The notes under the pieces are model-generated. The model searched no databases, was not told where the DNA came from, and worked only from the letters and a program-made list of their open reading frames with translations. Made by a program: the position numbers and the translations under genes. This document shows, in pieces, positions 30,957 to 41,198 of a DNA stretch of 41,393 nt (its first letter is position 1; the number at the start of each line of letters is the position of its first letter). Location of the stretch: contig JAJYDU010000005.1 of the NCBI GenBank assembly GCA_021790475.1, forward strand, positions 1-41,393. Direction: 5' to 3'. This stretch comes from Planctomycetota bacterium. Lineage in GTDB: Bacteria; Planctomycetota; Phycisphaerae; WQYP01.

Positions 30957-33503
30957 ATGACTGAATCATTTCCATCTGAATCCGGCTCGCCGGGCGGGTC
31001 ATCGGCACGGCCGGTCAATCGCCTTGCCGCCAGCCGCAGTCCGTACCTGCTCCAGCATGCCCATAATCCCGTCGACTGGTGGCCGTGGTGCGACGAGGCC
31101 CTGGAATCCGCCCGCCGACTGAACAAGCCGATTTTTCTTTCCGTCGGCTACTCGGCCTGCCACTGGTGCCATGTCATGGAGCGCGAGGTTTTTGAAAACC
31201 CATCCATCGCCGAGCTGATGAATCGAAACTTCATCAATATCAAAGTCGACCGCGAAGAGCATCCGGATATAGACGAAATTTACATGCTGGCGACCCAACT
31301 TTTAACCGGTTCCGGCGGTTGGCCCATGAACGTCTGGCTCACACCCGATCTGGTCCCCTTTTACGCCGGCACATATTTCCCACCGGAAGATATGCCCGGC
31401 CAGGCCGGTTTTCCGCGCGTATTGTTCGCCCTGGCGGAAGCTTACCAATCGCGGCGGAGAGAGATTGATGAGCAGGCGCGGCGCGTTGCCGCCGGTATTA
31501 TCGAGCAAGTCCGCCAAACCCATCTCTCCCCGGGGCGCAGGGACGCCGCCGCCTGGATTTCCGCCGCCTTGCGGCACGATAGCAACCGTTTTGATGGCGA
31601 ATGGGGTGGCTTTCGCGGCGCTCCTAAATTCCCTCCTCATCAGACCCTGCTGTTCTGGCTGTTGCTTCTGGAACATCCGGATTCTGATTCCTGGGCCACC
31701 GATCCAGGTGACGCGACAGATCAAAAAAATCAAACCCGCCAAATGCTCGCCGTTACGCTTGAACGAATGGCCCGCGGCGGTATTTTCGATCAACTTGCCG
31801 GCGGCTTCGCTCGTTACAGCACCGATACGCATTGGCTGGTCCCCCATTTTGAAAAAATGCTTTACGACAACGCCCAGCTCGCACCCATCTACATCCGTGC
31901 CGGACAGCTCTTTTCCAATGATTTCTGGACGCGCACCGGCCGCCGCACGCTGGACTTCTGGCTGGAGTCCATGATGTCGGAGGCGGGTCTTTTTCACAGC
32001 AGCCTCGATGCTGACAGCGAAGGCCGGGAAGGCGGATTTTATGTCTGGTCCCCGGACGAGATTGACCGGGTTTGCGACAACGATCTTGATCGCACGCTGC
32101 TGACGCTCTATTTTGGCTTCTCGCCACGGGGCAACTACCAGGGCGCCAATGTACTTTCCATTGTTCAAGACGCCGAACCAATAGCCCTACGCCTGAACCG
32201 GGAGCCGCGCGCCGTCGTTGAGCGCATACAAGTTCTTTCCAACCGAATGCTGGCGATGCGAAACCGACGCCATGCGCCGGCGATCGATGATAAAATTCTC
32301 GCCGGCTGGAATGGTTTGATGGTTTCCGCCCTGGCGCAAGCAGCCGCGGCACTGGGTGATCCGAAGTATCTGCAAGCCGCGATCAAAGCCATCGAGGCAC
32401 TTTTTTTCATTCATCGCGATCCGCACGGCGTCTGGCTGCATGTCAGTCGCGACGCAACGCCCGCTGCCATTGCCGCCTATCTGGAAGACTACGCTTTCGT
32501 TCTCCAAGGTGTGCTCGATCTGGCCGAGGCGCTCGCTGCACCCGTTTTTGGCAAATCCGAGGCCGCCCACTGGTGGTTGATCGAAGCACGGGTCCTGGCC
32601 GACGACATGATCGCCACTTTTTATGATCCCATTGACGGTGGATTTTTCGCCACTGGCGCTTCGCACTCGCGTCTCCTGGTCCGGCTCAAGCCCGCCGCCG
32701 ACAAAGCCATTCCTTCATCCAATGCGGTGGCGGTCCGTTCCCTTTTACGCCTGGCCCGGAAATACCCGGAGAAAAAATATCGTCAGCTCGCGCTGGAGAC
32801 CATAGAATCGTTTGCGGGCATGATCGAGCGATACCCCGCCATGTTTCCAACTATGCTGGCGGCGCTTGTGGAAAATCGCGGACGAATGGACGTTCCGTCC
32901 GAAACGCCCGCATCGCCACCCGCAACAGACAGTGCGAACATGCTTCCCCATGAAAATATTGAATTTCCGGTAGCGAACCCGGCCAAGCCGGTAAAATTAA
33001 CAGGCCCGCCTCCCGACTCCGCTCCAACCGCTACGTTCACCCGGACTATTGCTGCTCGAAAGGAGGCCGGCATCTTCACGATTAACGGTCCTTCCCGCTG
33101 CCGGTTGCGTCCTGGTGAGGAATTTTCATTGGCTCTGCGCCTGGGCATCGCCCCGGACTATTACATAGAGGCGCCGGCCACCGCCGACGGCGTCCGGCCC
33201 GTCATGCGCTGGAGCATGGAGACGGCGGCGCCGGTGAAAATATCCGGTGTGGAAACGCCTCTTCCCGCGCCTCTTACCGACATTCCCCACCAGCCCCTTG
33301 GTTATCGCAACCTGCTTTCCGTTACACTGCGACTGACGCTTCTTTCCCCTTTGGCCGCCGGTCAATATCCGGCTCAGATCATCTTGCGCGCTGCGCCTTG
33401 CACCCTCGGATGCTGCCTGCCGGAACAAAGTGCCGCCTTTTTTTTGATGATTGAGGTTGTGATTGAAAAAATCTTGGGAAAAACAACCGGCCAGCCGATA
33501 TAA
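30957..33503 (+). CDS. DUF255 (YyaL/SSP411-like) thioredoxin-fold protein with DsbD-like C-terminal domain
   Basis: An 848-residue protein of the YyaL/spermatogenesis-associated-20 family, whose function is not firmly known. The N-terminal thioredoxin-fold domain has [13 protein letters not shown] and a redox-like CHWC (Cys68, Cys71) in [16 protein letters not shown]. The middle is an alpha-barrel similar to N-acylglucosamine 2-epimerase/six-hairpin proteins ([51 protein letters not shown]). From about residue 690 there is an extra 150-residue beta domain ([25 protein letters not shown] to [16 protein letters not shown]) that resembles the DsbD N-terminal redox domain. Family members commonly end before this domain. 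No signal peptide is seen, which is odd for a DsbD-like part. The small HExxH gene starts about 35 bp downstream. Confidence 0.88.
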   Translation: MTESFPSESGSPGGSSARPVNRLAASRSPYLLQHAHNPVDWWPWCDEALESARRLNKPIFLSVGYSACHWCHVMEREVFENPSIAELMNRNFINIKVDREEHPDIDEIYMLATQLLTGSGGWPMNVWLTPDLVPFYAGTYFPPEDMPGQAGFPRVLFALAEAYQSRRREIDEQARRVAAGIIEQVRQTHLSPGRRDAAAWISAALRHDSNRFDGEWGGFRGAPKFPPHQTLLFWLLLLEHPDSDSWATDPGDATDQKNQTRQMLAVTLERMARGGIFDQLAGGFARYSTDTHWLVPHFEKMLYDNAQLAPIYIRAGQLFSNDFWTRTGRRTLDFWLESMMSEAGLFHSSLDADSEGREGGFYVWSPDEIDRVCDNDLDRTLLTLYFGFSPRGNYQGANVLSIVQDAEPIALRLNREPRAVVERIQVLSNRMLAMRNRRHAPAIDDKILAGWNGLMVSALAQAAAALGDPKYLQAAIKAIEALFFIHRDPHGVWLHVSRDATPAAIAAYLEDYAFVLQGVLDLAEALAAPVFGKSEAAHWWLIEARVLADDMIATFYDPIDGGFFATGASHSRLLVRLKPAADKAIPSSNAVAVRSLLRLARKYPEKKYRQLALETIESFAGMIERYPAMFPTMLAALVENRGRMDVPSETPASPPATDSANMLPHENIEFPVANPAKPVKLTGPPPDSAPTATFTRTIAARKEAGIFTINGPSRCRLRPGEEFSLALRLGIAPDYYIEAPATADGVRPVMRWSMETAAPVKISGVETPLPAPLTDIPHQPLGYRNLLSVTLRLTLLSPLAAGQYPAQIILRAAPCTLGCCLPEQSAAFFLMIEVVIEKILGKTTGQPI

Positions 33504-33537
33504 ATTACCACGTTCGCAGTTTATTCAAGGCGCTCAC

Positions 33538-34089
33538 ATGAATCGCAGGAAACTTCTGTTTTTCCTCCAATCGCTTCCGCCCCACCGGCCAACACCACCC
33601 CCGCCTGCCGGCAGGGAAAAAACAGGCGGGAACTCGCCCGCGGCGACGAATCTGGCACGGTCCCGGATCCGTGCGCAGCGGCTTTTCTATGACGAATTGG
33701 TTCGGCGGATGAAAAACGCCCACAACATCGCCATCCGTAAATGGCGTAAGAGCATGACGGGAGTCGCCTACGAGCTGCGCTACAGCAATGGTCGGATGAA
33801 GCGTATGGTTTCGGCTCCTCGTCCGCGCTCGCCGGTCAGCGCGTGTATCTTTCTTCACGAAGTGGGTCATCACGCCATAGGGTTTCGCAAATTTCGACCG
33901 CGTTGCCTGGAGGAATACCACGTCTGGCAGTGGGCTTTCGCCCAGATGCGCCGGTACGGAATTCCCATCAACCAGCGCGTCCTGCGGCACTATCGACGCA
34001 GCATGTACCATTACGTGCGCCTCGCCCGACGGCGCGGCCTTCGTCTGCTCCCGCCGATTCTCGGAGAGTTTCAATCTTGGCCGGGGTGA
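33538..34089 (+). CDS. small HExxH-motif protein, putative zinc metallopeptidase
   Basis: A 183-residue protein starting at ATG 33538, with AAGG 7 nt upstream; the longer track ORF overlaps the previous gene. I do not recognise a named family. The key feature is FLHEVGHHAIGF (His107, Glu108, His111), a zinc-binding HExxH helix, followed by CLEEYHVWQWAF, which could give the third ligand. The rest is very basic (RRMKNAHNIAIRKWRKSM; RHYRRSMYHYVRLARRRGLR). The Pro-rich linker PPPAGREKTGG is encoded by a palindromic repeat. No signal peptide is obvious. It is likely in an operon with the DUF255 gene. It might be an inactive or nucleic-acid-associated derivative; the function is unknown. Confidence 0.72.
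   Translation: MNRRKLLFFLQSLPPHRPTPPPPAGREKTGGNSPAATNLARSRIRAQRLFYDELVRRMKNAHNIAIRKWRKSMTGVAYELRYSNGRMKRMVSAPRPRSPVSACIFLHEVGHHAIGFRKFRPRCLEEYHVWQWAFAQMRRYGIPINQRVLRHYRRSMYHYVRLARRRGLRLLPPILGEFQSWPG
33600..33630. repeat. inverted repeat CCCGCCTG...CAGGCGGG inside the HExxH gene
   Basis: Perfect 8-bp arms (33600-33607 and 33623-33630) enclose and partly overlap the palindrome CCTGCCGGCAGG. It is translated in frame in a Pro/Gly linker, which fits insertion at a tolerant site. Confidence 0.5.
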
Positions 34090-34152
34090 GTGCTTTCAAC
34101 GCGCACCGCCCATGCCGGTGTTCGAAGATAAGTATCAATGCGGGAATCCCGC

Positions 34153-35481
34153 TTACGCCTCGGACGGAACTTTCGAGAACGGCGCCATATTTCGTTCGCC
34201 CGCGATTGGTTCACCCGGCGCGCCGGCCGCCCGGCATTGCAGATGGGGCAGGGGGAATTGCCGGGCGAATTCGGCGACCTCGCCGCGAATTTTATTGAGC
34301 GCCGCGGCCTGGCCGCCGCTGGAGGCGCCGCGATCCAGCCATGCGGCGACATTTTTCATCTCCGGCTCCCGCAGGCCGCGGGTCGTCAGCGCCGGCGTTC
34401 CCAGGCGTATGCCCGAAGTCTCCAGTGGCTTACGCGTATCAAATGGGATCATATTTTTGTTTACAATAATACCGGCTGTCTGCAGCCACGATTCCACCGC
34501 CGCGCCGGTCAGGTTCGGGTCCTTGGCCCGCAGGTCGATGAGCATCAGATGGTTGTCCGTGCCGCCGGAAACCAGCCGGTAACCGCGCCGTTGCAATTCT
34601 TCCGCCAGTGCCTGGGCATTGCCCAGAATCTGCCGCGCATAGACTTTGAATTCCGGTTGCAGCGCCTCGCCGAACGCCGCCGCCTTGGCGGCGATGATGT
34701 GCATCAGCGGCCCCCCTTGCAGGCCGGGAAACACCGCCGAATCGAGTTTCTTCGCCCATTCGGCCCCGCACATCGCCAGGCCCGAACGCGGGCCGCGCAG
34801 CGTCTTGTGCGTGGTGGTGGTTATAAATTCCGCGTGCGGAATCGGCGAAGGATGCAGACCCGTCGCCACCAGGCCCGCAAAATGCGCGATATCCGCCATC
34901 TGCACGGCGCCGACTTCATGCGCAATCTCGGCGAACGCGGTGAAGTCCCAAATCCGCGGATAGGCGCTGGCGCCGGTGATGATAAGTTTGGGCTTGATCT
35001 CGCGGGCCAGGCGGCGCACTTCGGCCATGTCGATGCGTTCCGTTTTTGGATCCACTCTGTAATGGAAGGCCTGGAACCACTTGCCCGAGAGGTTGACGGA
35101 CTTGCCGTGGGTCAAATGCCCGCCGTGATCCAGGTGCAATCCCAGGATTGGATCGCCGGGTTGCAACACCGCCAGAAACACCGCCTGGTTGGCCTGCGAT
35201 CCGGAGTGCGGCTGCACATTCACATGCGCGCAGCCAAATAGCTTTTTGGCGCGGTCGCGGGCCAGGTTCTCCACCACGTCCACGAATTGGCACCCCCCGT
35301 AGTAGCGCTTACCCGGATAACCTTCCGCATATTTGTTCGTCAGCGGCGTGGCCGCCGCCGCGAGCACCGCCGGGGAGACGTGATTCTCGCTGGCAATAAG
35401 CTCCAGCGTTGATTCCTGGCGTTCCTGTTCATCACAAAGAGCCTGCCAGAGCGCCGGATCCGTCTGTTGAATGGGGTTCAT
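34153..35481 (-). CDS. glyA: serine hydroxymethyltransferase
   Basis: A PLP enzyme of about 442 residues interconverting serine and glycine with tetrahydrofolate, the main one-carbon source. Signatures: [58 protein letters not shown], and the PLP-lysine segment [17 protein letters not shown], with [11 protein letters not shown] preceding. The end extends a little beyond the usual domain with a low-complexity tail. Two neighbouring ATGs (35484, 35481) follow GGCGAGG; the second gives better spacing. The track start at 35529 adds a Cys/Gly-rich extension without support. It is convergent with the HExxH gene and divergent from the P-loop-like gene. Confidence 0.96.
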   Translation of the reverse strand: MNPIQQTDPALWQALCDEQERQESTLELIASENHVSPAVLAAAATPLTNKYAEGYPGKRYYGGCQFVDVVENLARDRAKKLFGCAHVNVQPHSGSQANQAVFLAVLQPGDPILGLHLDHGGHLTHGKSVNLSGKWFQAFHYRVDPKTERIDMAEVRRLAREIKPKLIITGASAYPRIWDFTAFAEIAHEVGAVQMADIAHFAGLVATGLHPSPIPHAEFITTTTHKTLRGPRSGLAMCGAEWAKKLDSAVFPGLQGGPLMHIIAAKAAAFGEALQPEFKVYARQILGNAQALAEELQRRGYRLVSGGTDNHLMLIDLRAKDPNLTGAAVESWLQTAGIIVNKNMIPFDTRKPLETSGIRLGTPALTTRGLREPEMKNVAAWLDRGASSGGQAAALNKIRGEVAEFARQFPLPHLQCRAAGAPGEPIAGERNMAPFSKVPSEA

Positions 35482-35642
35482 CATTTGCCTCGCCGGTTGG
35501 CAACTTCCGCCGCCGCAGCCGAAGTTCATGTACGGATTATATACTCCGACCGGCCCGTTTGAACACCAGATCAGTCTGTGAACGGTTGCTGTCGCTCATC
35601 GTCGGATCGTCATAGAATCTTCTCCCGTAAGAAGAGGTTTTC

Positions 35643-36752
35643 ATGCGAATGTTGCTGACTGGGCAGGTGGGGTTGGACCGCCAGGCGTATCTGGATGAAG
35701 TGGAGGCGATCGCCCGGGCCGCCGGCGAGAAGCTCAAAGTGTTTCATGTCGGGCAGATGATGTACCGCGAAGCGCGGGACGTGCAGCCCGACCGGATTCT
35801 GGACTTACCGCTCTGGCGGCTCAACAGCCTGCGGCGGGCGGTGTTCCGGGACATTCTGGCCGAACTGCCCGGGCATCCGAATGTGATCGTCAATTCACAT
35901 GCGACCTTTCGCTGGAAGCAGGGTTTATTTGCGGCGTTTGACTTCGACCAGCTGGCCCAATTCCGCGCGGATATTTATGTAACTCTTCTGGATAATGTAC
36001 AGACCGTGCACCAACGGTTGATTCGAGACCACAACGTGGAACATTCGCTCAAAGACCTGATGGTGTGGCGCGAAGAGGAAATTCTGGCCACCGAAATTCT
36101 GGCCAGGGCCGATCCCGGTCATCCGGGAGAGTTTTATGTACTGGCGCGCGGCCGGCACAAAAGTACGGCCATGACGCTATTCCGCCTGCTTTTGCGCCCC
36201 CGGATGCGCAAAGTTTATCCGAGCTTTCCCATGAGCCATGTGCTGGATCTGCCGCGGACGCAGAACGAAATCGACGAATTTCGTCGCCGCATGGCCGGGA
36301 GTTTCATCACTTTCGATCCCGGCGACGTGGATGAAAAGACTCTCCACGCCCGAGCCGTGGCGGCGGCGGCCGAGGGGCGGCAGACGATTTCCATTTCGCC
36401 GGATGATACCCACCCGCCCTTACGCACGGCGGAGATCATTTCCATTGGAGGCGACATCGACGGCCAGATTTGCGCCCGCGATTTCATGATGGTGCGCCAA
36501 AGCGACATGATCATATCGTATATTCCCCAATTACCCGGCGGCCGGCCGGGTCTTTCCAGCGGCGTGGAGCGCGAGCTTCAGCATGCCCACGACCATGCGC
36601 GGGAAGTCTACGTGATCTGGCGGTCGAAAGCCGCGCCGAGTCCATTCATCACGCAGGCGGCGAGCAGGCTCTTTGGGAGTGTGGACGAGGCGATGGAATA
36701 TTTCGCCGCCCGGGGGTATCTGGTCGCGCACAATCTGTTTGATAAGGTATGA
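35643..36752 (+). CDS. uncharacterised two-part protein: degenerate P-loop kinase-like N-terminus, deoxyribosyltransferase-like C-terminus
   Basis: A 369-residue protein not assignable to a named family. AAGAGG lies 5-6 nt before ATG 35643. The N-terminus (RMLLTGQVGLDRQAYLDEV) looks like a nucleotide-kinase P-loop strand and turn, but lacks the GxxGxGK(S/T) lysine arrangement. NVIVNSHATFRW and DIYVTLLDNVQTVHQRL resemble later parts of archaeal-type adenylate kinases. The C-terminal third (AEIISIGGDIDGQICARDFMMVRQSDMIISYIP, then GLSSGVERELQHAHDHAREVYVIW) resembles nucleoside 2-deoxyribosyltransferase Rossmannoid proteins, where the SGVERE Glu would sit near the catalytic Glu. Both assignments come from pattern only. 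It may be a planctomycete-conserved nucleotide-processing protein. Enolase follows on the same strand after about 110 bp. Confidence 0.7.
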   Translation: MRMLLTGQVGLDRQAYLDEVEAIARAAGEKLKVFHVGQMMYREARDVQPDRILDLPLWRLNSLRRAVFRDILAELPGHPNVIVNSHATFRWKQGLFAAFDFDQLAQFRADIYVTLLDNVQTVHQRLIRDHNVEHSLKDLMVWREEEILATEILARADPGHPGEFYVLARGRHKSTAMTLFRLLLRPRMRKVYPSFPMSHVLDLPRTQNEIDEFRRRMAGSFITFDPGDVDEKTLHARAVAAAAEGRQTISISPDDTHPPLRTAEIISIGGDIDGQICARDFMMVRQSDMIISYIPQLPGGRPGLSSGVERELQHAHDHAREVYVIWRSKAAPSPFITQAASRLFGSVDEAMEYFAARGYLVAHNLFDKV

Positions 36753-38153
<1,401 letters not shown>

Positions 38154-38222
38154 ACGACTCCATGAACTGTCCCGATAACCGGCGGGAAAGATCGGACTTA
38201 AATCTTCAATGAGTTGACCGGC

Positions 38223-41192
38223 ATGGCTGTTTACCGCATAGAGGTTCACCCGCGCCATTCCTCGGACGATCCCACCGGGTCCGCCGTATTGGCGGAAATC
38301 CGCCAGCTGGGGATGGCTCAGGTGCACGCGGTCCGCACCGCCCGTATTTTTCTACTCCAGTCGCCGCCCGCGGCGCTGGGGGAAGACCAGGTCCGCCGCA
38401 TCGCTCATGAATTGCTGGCCGATCCGGTCACCGAACGGCCCGTGCTTGGCCATGAAGCGCCGGGTTCGGGCCGGTTGATTGAGGTTCACCTCAAGCCCGG
38501 TGTAATGGATCCGGTGGCCGCGAGCACGGAAATGGCCATCGGCGATCTGCTGGACCTGCCCGCGGCGGGCAGAGAACCGGTTGTGCAGGTGCGCACGGGG
38601 CGCCAGTACGTTCTTGCCGGCCACCTGACGGCTGACGCCGCCGCATTGATCGCCCGGCGCCTGCTCGCCAACGAGAGCATCGAACAAGTATATTTTGAAC
38701 CTTTGGTTCCGAATGAATTTCCGCATGGCCGGTCCCGCGAATTCCGCCGCGTGGAAGTGCCCATTCGCGCTCTTTCACCGGAAGAACTTCAATCTCTCTC
38801 CCGGCGGGGGCATTTGTTTCTCGATCTGGCGGAAATGCAGACCATCCAGAACTATTTTCGCTCTCTGGATCGCGATCCATCCGATGCCGAACTCGAAACG
38901 CTCGCCCAGAGCTGGAGTGAACACTGCGTGCATAAAACGCTTAAGGCCCGTATTGAGTTTACGCACCATCCGGCGGCTGGCGGCGCCGGCGACCACCACG
39001 AACATCATGCGCCGGGCGACACGGTGCAGATCATCGAAAACTTAGTCCAATCCACCATTTTTCGCGCCACCAGCGAATTGGCCCGCCCCTGGACGCTTAG
39101 CGTGTTCCGGGATAATGCCGGAGTCATGGCCTTCGATGACCAATACGCCGTCTGCATGAAGGTGGAAACGCACAACCGTCCCTCCGCCATCGAACCTTAC
39201 GGAGGGGCGGCAACCGGCATCGGCGGATGCATCCGCGATGTTTTGGGAACCGGTGGAGGCGCCCGGCCCATCGCCTGCACCGATATATTCTGTTTCGCCG
39301 ACCCGCAAACGCCCGGCGAGCAACTTCCCGCCGGCGTTATTCATCCTCGTCGCACCGCCCAGCGCGTGGTGGCCGGGGTCCGAGATTACGGCAACCGCAT
39401 GGGCATTCCCACCGTCAATGGCGCGATCTATTTCGATCAGCGTTATATCGGAAATCCACTGGTATTCTGCGGAACGCTGGGCATTCTCCCGCGCCATCTG
39501 GCCGCCAAGGGAGCGGCCCAGCCGGGCGATCATATTATTCTCATCGGCGGTCGCACGGGTCGCGATGGCATTCACGGCGCGACATTCTCCAGCAACGTGG
39601 TAACCGATAAGCATGGAGACGAATTCAGCCATGCGGTACAGATAGGCAATGCCATCACGCAGAAGAAAATGCTCGACGTGCTTCTTCAGGCCCGTGATTG
39701 TTCCGGTGGGCCGCTGTACCACGCCATCACCGACTGCGGCGCCGGCGGGCTTTCCAGCGCGGTGGGGGAAATGGGCGAAAAAACCGGCGCCATGGTGGAA
39801 CTGGATCGTGTACCGCTGAAATACCAGGGGCTTGATTACGCCGAAATCTGGATCAGCGAAGCGCAGGAGCGCATGGTGCTGGCCGTGGCGCCGCGGAATG
39901 TTGCGCTGTTGCTGGAATTGGCTGCTGCCGAAGATGTTGAAGCAACGGATATTGGCGTATTCGACGGTTCGGGCCGGTTGACTTTGCATTATCAGGGGCA
40001 CGCGGTGGCCGTTCTGGACATGAATTTCATTCATGGCGGATTGCCGCGCCCCACGCGTAAAGCCGTGTGGCAGGAGCCGGTCCTGGCCGAAGCGCGCCGC
40101 GCCGAGATTAGTCCGCCGCGCGATTACGCCGCCACCTTGACATCCTTGCTGGCCACGCCCACCATCGCCAGCAAGCATTGGATCATCCGCCAATACGATC
40201 ATGAAGTACAGGCCGCGACGGTACTTAAGCCCCTCGTGGGGCCGGACGGCGATGGTCCCGGCGATGCCGCGGTACTTTGTCCTGTTCCCGGGAGCCGGCG
40301 CGGGTTGGCGCTGGCCGTCGGATGCCAACCCCGTTTCGGCGACATTGACCCCTACCAGATGGCGCTCAACGGCATAGATGAAGCCATTCGCAACGTTGTC
40401 TGCGTGGGAGGCGATCCGGCCCGCACCGCATTGCTGGATAATTTTTGCTGGCCCAAATGCTCGGATCCGATGCACCTGGGCGCGTTGGTTCTCGCCTGCC
40501 AGGCGTGTTATGACGGCGCTAAAGCCTTTGGTACGCCGTTTATTTCCGGCAAAGATTCCCTTTCCAATGAATTCATCGCCGAAAACGGCCGCCGAATCTG
40601 TATTCCCTACACCCTGTTGATCAGCGCGCTGAGCATTGTGCCCGATGTTTCGCGATGTGTTACCATGGACGCCAAGCAAGCCGGCGATCACCTGCTGATC
40701 GTCGGCAATACCGCACGGGATATGGGCGGCTCGTATTACTGGGCGCTGCAGGGGCATTTGGGGCGCTGTGTTCCGAAAGTGAATCTCGCGACGGCTCCGC
40801 GGGTGCATGGCATTGTCGCCGGGCTTATCCACCAGGGGCTTGTCCGCGGCGCCCATGACCTTTCCGAAGGCGGTCTGGCGGTAGCGTTGGCGGAAACGCT
40901 TTTTGCGGGCCGCTTGGGCGCCCGGGTGGATCTGGCCGCCGTTCCCTGCTCGCAAGACGCCGACGCCGATGATGTACTGCTGTTCTCGGAATCGCCCACG
41001 CGTTATCTGCTGGAAGTCAGCGCCGAACATTTCGACGCCGTAGTCCGTTCTCTGCGCGGGCTGTGTTTTGGCGTCCTGGGCCGGATCACCGAACAACCCA
41101 ATCTGGTCATCCGTTCCGCCCATGCCGGTCATTTAATGGATGAACCCGTCGAAAATTTCCGCCGCGCCTGGCGCCGGACTCTGGATTGGTAA
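38223..41192 (+). CDS. purL: phosphoribosylformylglycinamidine synthase, PurS-PurL fusion
   Basis: A 989-residue synthetase subunit for purine step four, converting FGAR to FGAM with ATP and ammonia from a separate PurQ. From about residue 225 it is the PurL catalytic protein: TLAQSWSEHCVHKTL, VCMKVETHNRPSAIEPYGGAATGIGGCIRDVLG, GLDYAEIWISEAQERMVLAV and FISGKDSLSNEF. The first 170 residues look like two PurS-like modules (VYRIEVHPRHSSDDPTGSAVLAEIRQLG; IEVHLKPGVMDPVAASTEMAIGDLL), which in many bacteria form a separate PurS subunit. No glutaminase domain is attached. ATG 38223 is preferred over the TTG at 38214. A group II intron begins 6-8 bp after the stop. Confidence 0.94.
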   Translation: MAVYRIEVHPRHSSDDPTGSAVLAEIRQLGMAQVHAVRTARIFLLQSPPAALGEDQVRRIAHELLADPVTERPVLGHEAPGSGRLIEVHLKPGVMDPVAASTEMAIGDLLDLPAAGREPVVQVRTGRQYVLAGHLTADAAALIARRLLANESIEQVYFEPLVPNEFPHGRSREFRRVEVPIRALSPEELQSLSRRGHLFLDLAEMQTIQNYFRSLDRDPSDAELETLAQSWSEHCVHKTLKARIEFTHHPAAGGAGDHHEHHAPGDTVQIIENLVQSTIFRATSELARPWTLSVFRDNAGVMAFDDQYAVCMKVETHNRPSAIEPYGGAATGIGGCIRDVLGTGGGARPIACTDIFCFADPQTPGEQLPAGVIHPRRTAQRVVAGVRDYGNRMGIPTVNGAIYFDQRYIGNPLVFCGTLGILPRHLAAKGAAQPGDHIILIGGRTGRDGIHGATFSSNVVTDKHGDEFSHAVQIGNAITQKKMLDVLLQARDCSGGPLYHAITDCGAGGLSSAVGEMGEKTGAMVELDRVPLKYQGLDYAEIWISEAQERMVLAVAPRNVALLLELAAAEDVEATDIGVFDGSGRLTLHYQGHAVAVLDMNFIHGGLPRPTRKAVWQEPVLAEARRAEISPPRDYAATLTSLLATPTIASKHWIIRQYDHEVQAATVLKPLVGPDGDGPGDAAVLCPVPGSRRGLALAVGCQPRFGDIDPYQMALNGIDEAIRNVVCVGGDPARTALLDNFCWPKCSDPMHLGALVLACQACYDGAKAFGTPFISGKDSLSNEFIAENGRRICIPYTLLISALSIVPDVSRCVTMDAKQAGDHLLIVGNTARDMGGSYYWALQGHLGRCVPKVNLATAPRVHGIVAGLIHQGLVRGAHDLSEGGLAVALAETLFAGRLGARVDLAAVPCSQDADADDVLLFSESPTRYLLEVSAEHFDAVVRSLRGLCFGVLGRITEQPNLVIRSAHAGHLMDEPVENFRRAWRRTLDW

Positions 41193-41198
41193 ATAACG

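Noticed and set aside
34138-35241. Forward-strand ORF of 367 codons opposite glyA
   Set aside because: Antisense shadow of serine hydroxymethyltransferase, whose motifs are unmistakable on the minus strand.
39042-41132. Long reverse-strand ORF of 696 codons opposite purL
   Set aside because: It is a shadow of the strongly conserved PurL frame; composition is His/Gly/Ala-rich and no domain is recognisable.
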